This document shows positions 4,821 to 6,002 of a stretch of 6,002 nt of DNA, piece by piece. The position numbers and the translations under genes are program-made. The first letter of the stretch is position 1; the number at the start of each line of letters is the position of its first letter. The DNA comes from an uncultured Alphaproteobacteria bacterium. Its GTDB lineage: Bacteria; Pseudomonadota; Alphaproteobacteria; RF32; CAG-239. Where the stretch lies: NCBI GenBank assembly GCA_944391365.1, contig CALXTH010000140.1:1-6002 (forward strand), written 5' to 3'. The notes below the pieces were generated by a model. It saw only the letters and a list, made by a program, of their open reading frames with translations. It ran no database searches and was not told the origin of the DNA.

Positions 4821-5747
4821 TTATTTGCTCAACTGAGCAGCAACCTCAGCTGCAAAATCTTCTTCTTTCTTTTGCAAACCTTCACCCAGCTTAAAGCAGA
4901 CATAACCGGCCAGTTTAACCGGTGTGCCAAGCTCTTTTTCGGCATTGGCAATAATGTCTTTAACTTTCTTATCCGGATCCATGATATAAGCCTGCTCTTC
5001 CAGAACAACCTCTTCATAATACTTACGAATGCGGCCTTCAACCATTTTCTCAATAATATTGGCCGGCTTTCCGGAAGCGGCTGCCTGCTCTGAGAAAATG
5101 GCCTTTTCACGCTCCAGAGCTTCCGGAGCCACGTCGGCAATCGTGTGGAACAACGGATTAGAGGCCGCGATATGCATGGCAATATGTTTCCCAAGCTCCT
5201 GCAGTTTAGCCTTGTCAGCTGTCGATTCCAACGCAACCAAAACACCGATTTTGCCCAGTCCCGGTTTTGCTGCACTGTGAACATAAGAAGCAACCACGCC
5301 GTCTTTGACTTTCAATACTTTGGCCCGGCGCAGGTTCATATTTTCACCGATTTTGGCAATCAAATCAGTCAGACGTTCGCCAAAAGCTTTGCCGGCTTTC
5401 GGACAGGCAAATCCTTTCATATTTTCAATATCTCCGTCATACATCAGGGCAACCTGAGTGGCATCCTCAACATATTCCTGGAAAATTTCATTTTTAGCGA
5501 CAAAGTCTGTTTCCGAGTTGACTTCGACAACAGCTCCTTTATTGCCGTCAACGGCAACGGCAACCAAACCTTCGGCAGCAATACGGCTGGCTTTTTTGGC
5601 GGCAGAAGCCAAACCTTTTTTACGCAACCAGTCAATCGCTTTTTCCATGTCTCCGGCGGTTTCGGTCAGCGCTTTTTTACAATCAAGCATGCCGGCGCCT
5701 GTTGTTTCTCTCAATTCTTTAACCATAGCTGCGGTAATATCTGTCAT
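4821..5747 (-). CDS. tsf: Translation elongation factor Ts
   Basis: EF-Ts is the cytoplasmic guanine nucleotide exchange factor that releases GDP from EF-Tu so that it can reload GTP during translation. The 308-residue length is usual for alphaproteobacteria. The N-terminal UBA-like domain has the family sequence MVKELRETTGAGMLDCKKAL (8-27), and the exchange motif TDFVAKN, which contacts the EF-Tu nucleotide site, is at 80-86. The core dimerisation region follows, with HIAASNPLF near 190-200 and a C-terminal module at the end. ATG 5747 has an AGGA Shine-Dalgarno sequence eight bases upstream. The gene lies downstream of the probable rpsB tail, the conserved bacterial order, and no convincing promoter is visible between them, so it is probably expressed by readthrough from rpsB. 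A partial inverted copy lies at 5893-6002. Confidence 0.98.
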   Translation of the reverse strand: MTDITAAMVKELRETTGAGMLDCKKALTETAGDMEKAIDWLRKKGLASAAKKASRIAAEGLVAVAVDGNKGAVVEVNSETDFVAKNEIFQEYVEDATQVALMYDGDIENMKGFACPKAGKAFGERLTDLIAKIGENMNLRRAKVLKVKDGVVASYVHSAAKPGLGKIGVLVALESTADKAKLQELGKHIAMHIAASNPLFHTIADVAPEALEREKAIFSEQAAASGKPANIIEKMVEGRIRKYYEEVVLEEQAYIMDPDKKVKDIIANAEKELGTPVKLAGYVCFKLGEGLQKKEEDFAAEVAAQLSK

Positions 5748-5774
5748 CTTTATGTTCCTATTTTTTTATATTTC

Positions 5775-5807
5775 AAAAAACAGCGGCAGCATGCGACATG
5801 CTGCCGC
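5775..5807 (-). terminator. Terminator-like hairpin between rpsB and tsf
   Basis: GCGGCAGCATG (5783-5793) pairs perfectly over 11 bp with CATGCTGCCGC (5797-5807) around a three-base loop. On the minus strand it is followed by TG and six T's (complement of 5775-5780). It has all features of an intrinsic terminator yet lies inside the rpsB-tsf operon, so it probably acts as a partial terminator setting the S2 to EF-Ts ratio. Confidence 0.75.
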
Positions 5808-5818
5808 CTGTGGTGCAA

Positions 5819-5842
5819 AATCTTACATCATTCGGTAAGATT
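5819..5842 (-). other. Hairpin overlapping the rpsB stop codon
   Basis: AATCTTAC (5819-5826) pairs with GTAAGATT (5835-5842) over 8 bp with an 8-base loop. It covers part of the TAA stop of the probable rpsB tail and stands just upstream of the terminator-like hairpin in the same transcript. On the minus strand it is followed by TTGC only, so it is not itself a good terminator. Confidence 0.45.
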
Positions 5843-5910
5843 AAGCCTCCGCACTTTCTTCTTTGGTTTTGCGGGCAGATTTTTTCTTGGCCGGTTTGGC
5901 TTCTGCAGCA
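5841..5910 (-). CDS. rpsB: Probable ribosomal protein S2, C-terminal tail (partial)
   Basis: On the minus strand the sequence ending at TAA 5841-5843 encodes AAEAKPAKKKSARKTKEE followed by SAEA. Such a Lys/Ala/Glu-rich extension is common at the C-terminus of alphaproteobacterial S2, and rpsB directly precedes tsf in most bacteria; the identification rests on these two points, because no core S2 sequence is present. S2 binds the 30S subunit. The frame stays open to the window end, but beyond about 5910 it is antisense to an inverted copy of tsf, so the gene is broken there, probably by a chimeric join. About 23 residues are authentic. Confidence 0.55.
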
Positions 5911-6002
5911 AAAAAAGCCAGCCGTATTGCTGCCGAAGGTTTGGTTGCCGTTGCCGTTGACGGCAATAAAGGAGCTGTTGTCGAAGTCAACTCGGAAACA
6001 GA
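5893..6002 (+). repeat. Inverted partial copy of tsf (codons 45-81), likely chimeric join
   Basis: These 110 bases match the reverse complement of 5506-5615, that is tsf codons 45 to the first two bases of 81, in the opposite orientation to tsf. Only two positions differ (5907 and 5910, both A where tsf has C), and 5911-6002 is identical. The translation runs GLASAAKKASRIAAEG through VEVNSET. The copy has no start codon, domain context or stop and should not be called a gene. The first 14 bases are also compatible with the rpsB tail, so the breakpoint lies within sequence shared by rpsB and tsf. Confidence 0.95.

Noticed and set aside
5145..5960. Long open frame on the + strand opposite tsf
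   Set aside because: It is antisense to tsf and runs through the inter-gene hairpin and rpsB tail; its Phe/Asn/Ser-rich translation is typical of an antisense shadow of a Lys/Glu/Ala-rich gene.
5506..6002. rpsB-tsf inverted repeat as an invertible switch
   Set aside because: No recombinase gene or recombination-site structure is visible, and inversion would disrupt essential translation genes; a chimeric join is simpler.

Overview
The window looks like part of the chromosome of a moderately AT-rich alphaproteobacterium. The evidence is a DUF1022/ELM1-family protein (a family shared by alphaproteobacteria and plant mitochondria), an rpsB-tsf arrangement with an alphaproteobacterial-length EF-Ts, tRNA types and sequences typical of that class, and clean sigma70-type promoters. 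The exact lineage cannot be fixed from the sequence; an uncultured host- or gut-associated lineage is only a guess. Most of the content is ordinary housekeeping DNA. I found no defence system, mobile element or CRISPR array.

Layout, left to right. Bases 2-586 (+): C-terminal part of an ELM1/DUF1022 protein whose start lies off the window. 805-1275 (+): a YiaC-like GNAT acetyltransferase. 1312-1502 (-): two tandem tRNA-Ala genes (GGC transcribed first, then CGC) under a near-consensus promoter, with a terminator shared with the GNAT gene. 1659-2780 (-): an outer-membrane-type lipoprotein with its own terminator. 3013-3089 (+): tRNA-Arg(ACG) with promoter and terminator. 3277-3441 (+): a 54-residue single-membrane-helix protein forming its own small transcription unit. 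3513-4310 (+): a membrane-anchored metallophosphoesterase interrupted by one in-frame TGA. 4397-4756 (+): a 119-residue protein of unknown function. 4821-5747 (-): tsf (EF-Ts). 5841-about 5910 (-): the probable C-terminal tail of rpsB.

The genes are mostly independent single-gene units separated by recognisable terminators; the only evident operon is rpsB-tsf, with a terminator-like hairpin between the two genes. The three + strand protein genes at 3277-4756 lack Shine-Dalgarno sequences, unlike the GNAT, lipoprotein and tsf genes.

Two things need attention. First, the metallophosphoesterase reading frame runs on for 51 family-like codons after TGA at 4152-4154, so the gene is a recent nonsense mutant, a sequencing error or, less likely, recoded; a small bulged hairpin lies just downstream of the TGA. 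Second, the last 110 bases (5893-6002) are a near-identical inverted copy of codons 45-81 of tsf, joined to the rpsB tail at a short stretch of sequence shared by both genes. This is most simply a chimeric or misassembled join, so sequence to the right of about 5893 should not be trusted.
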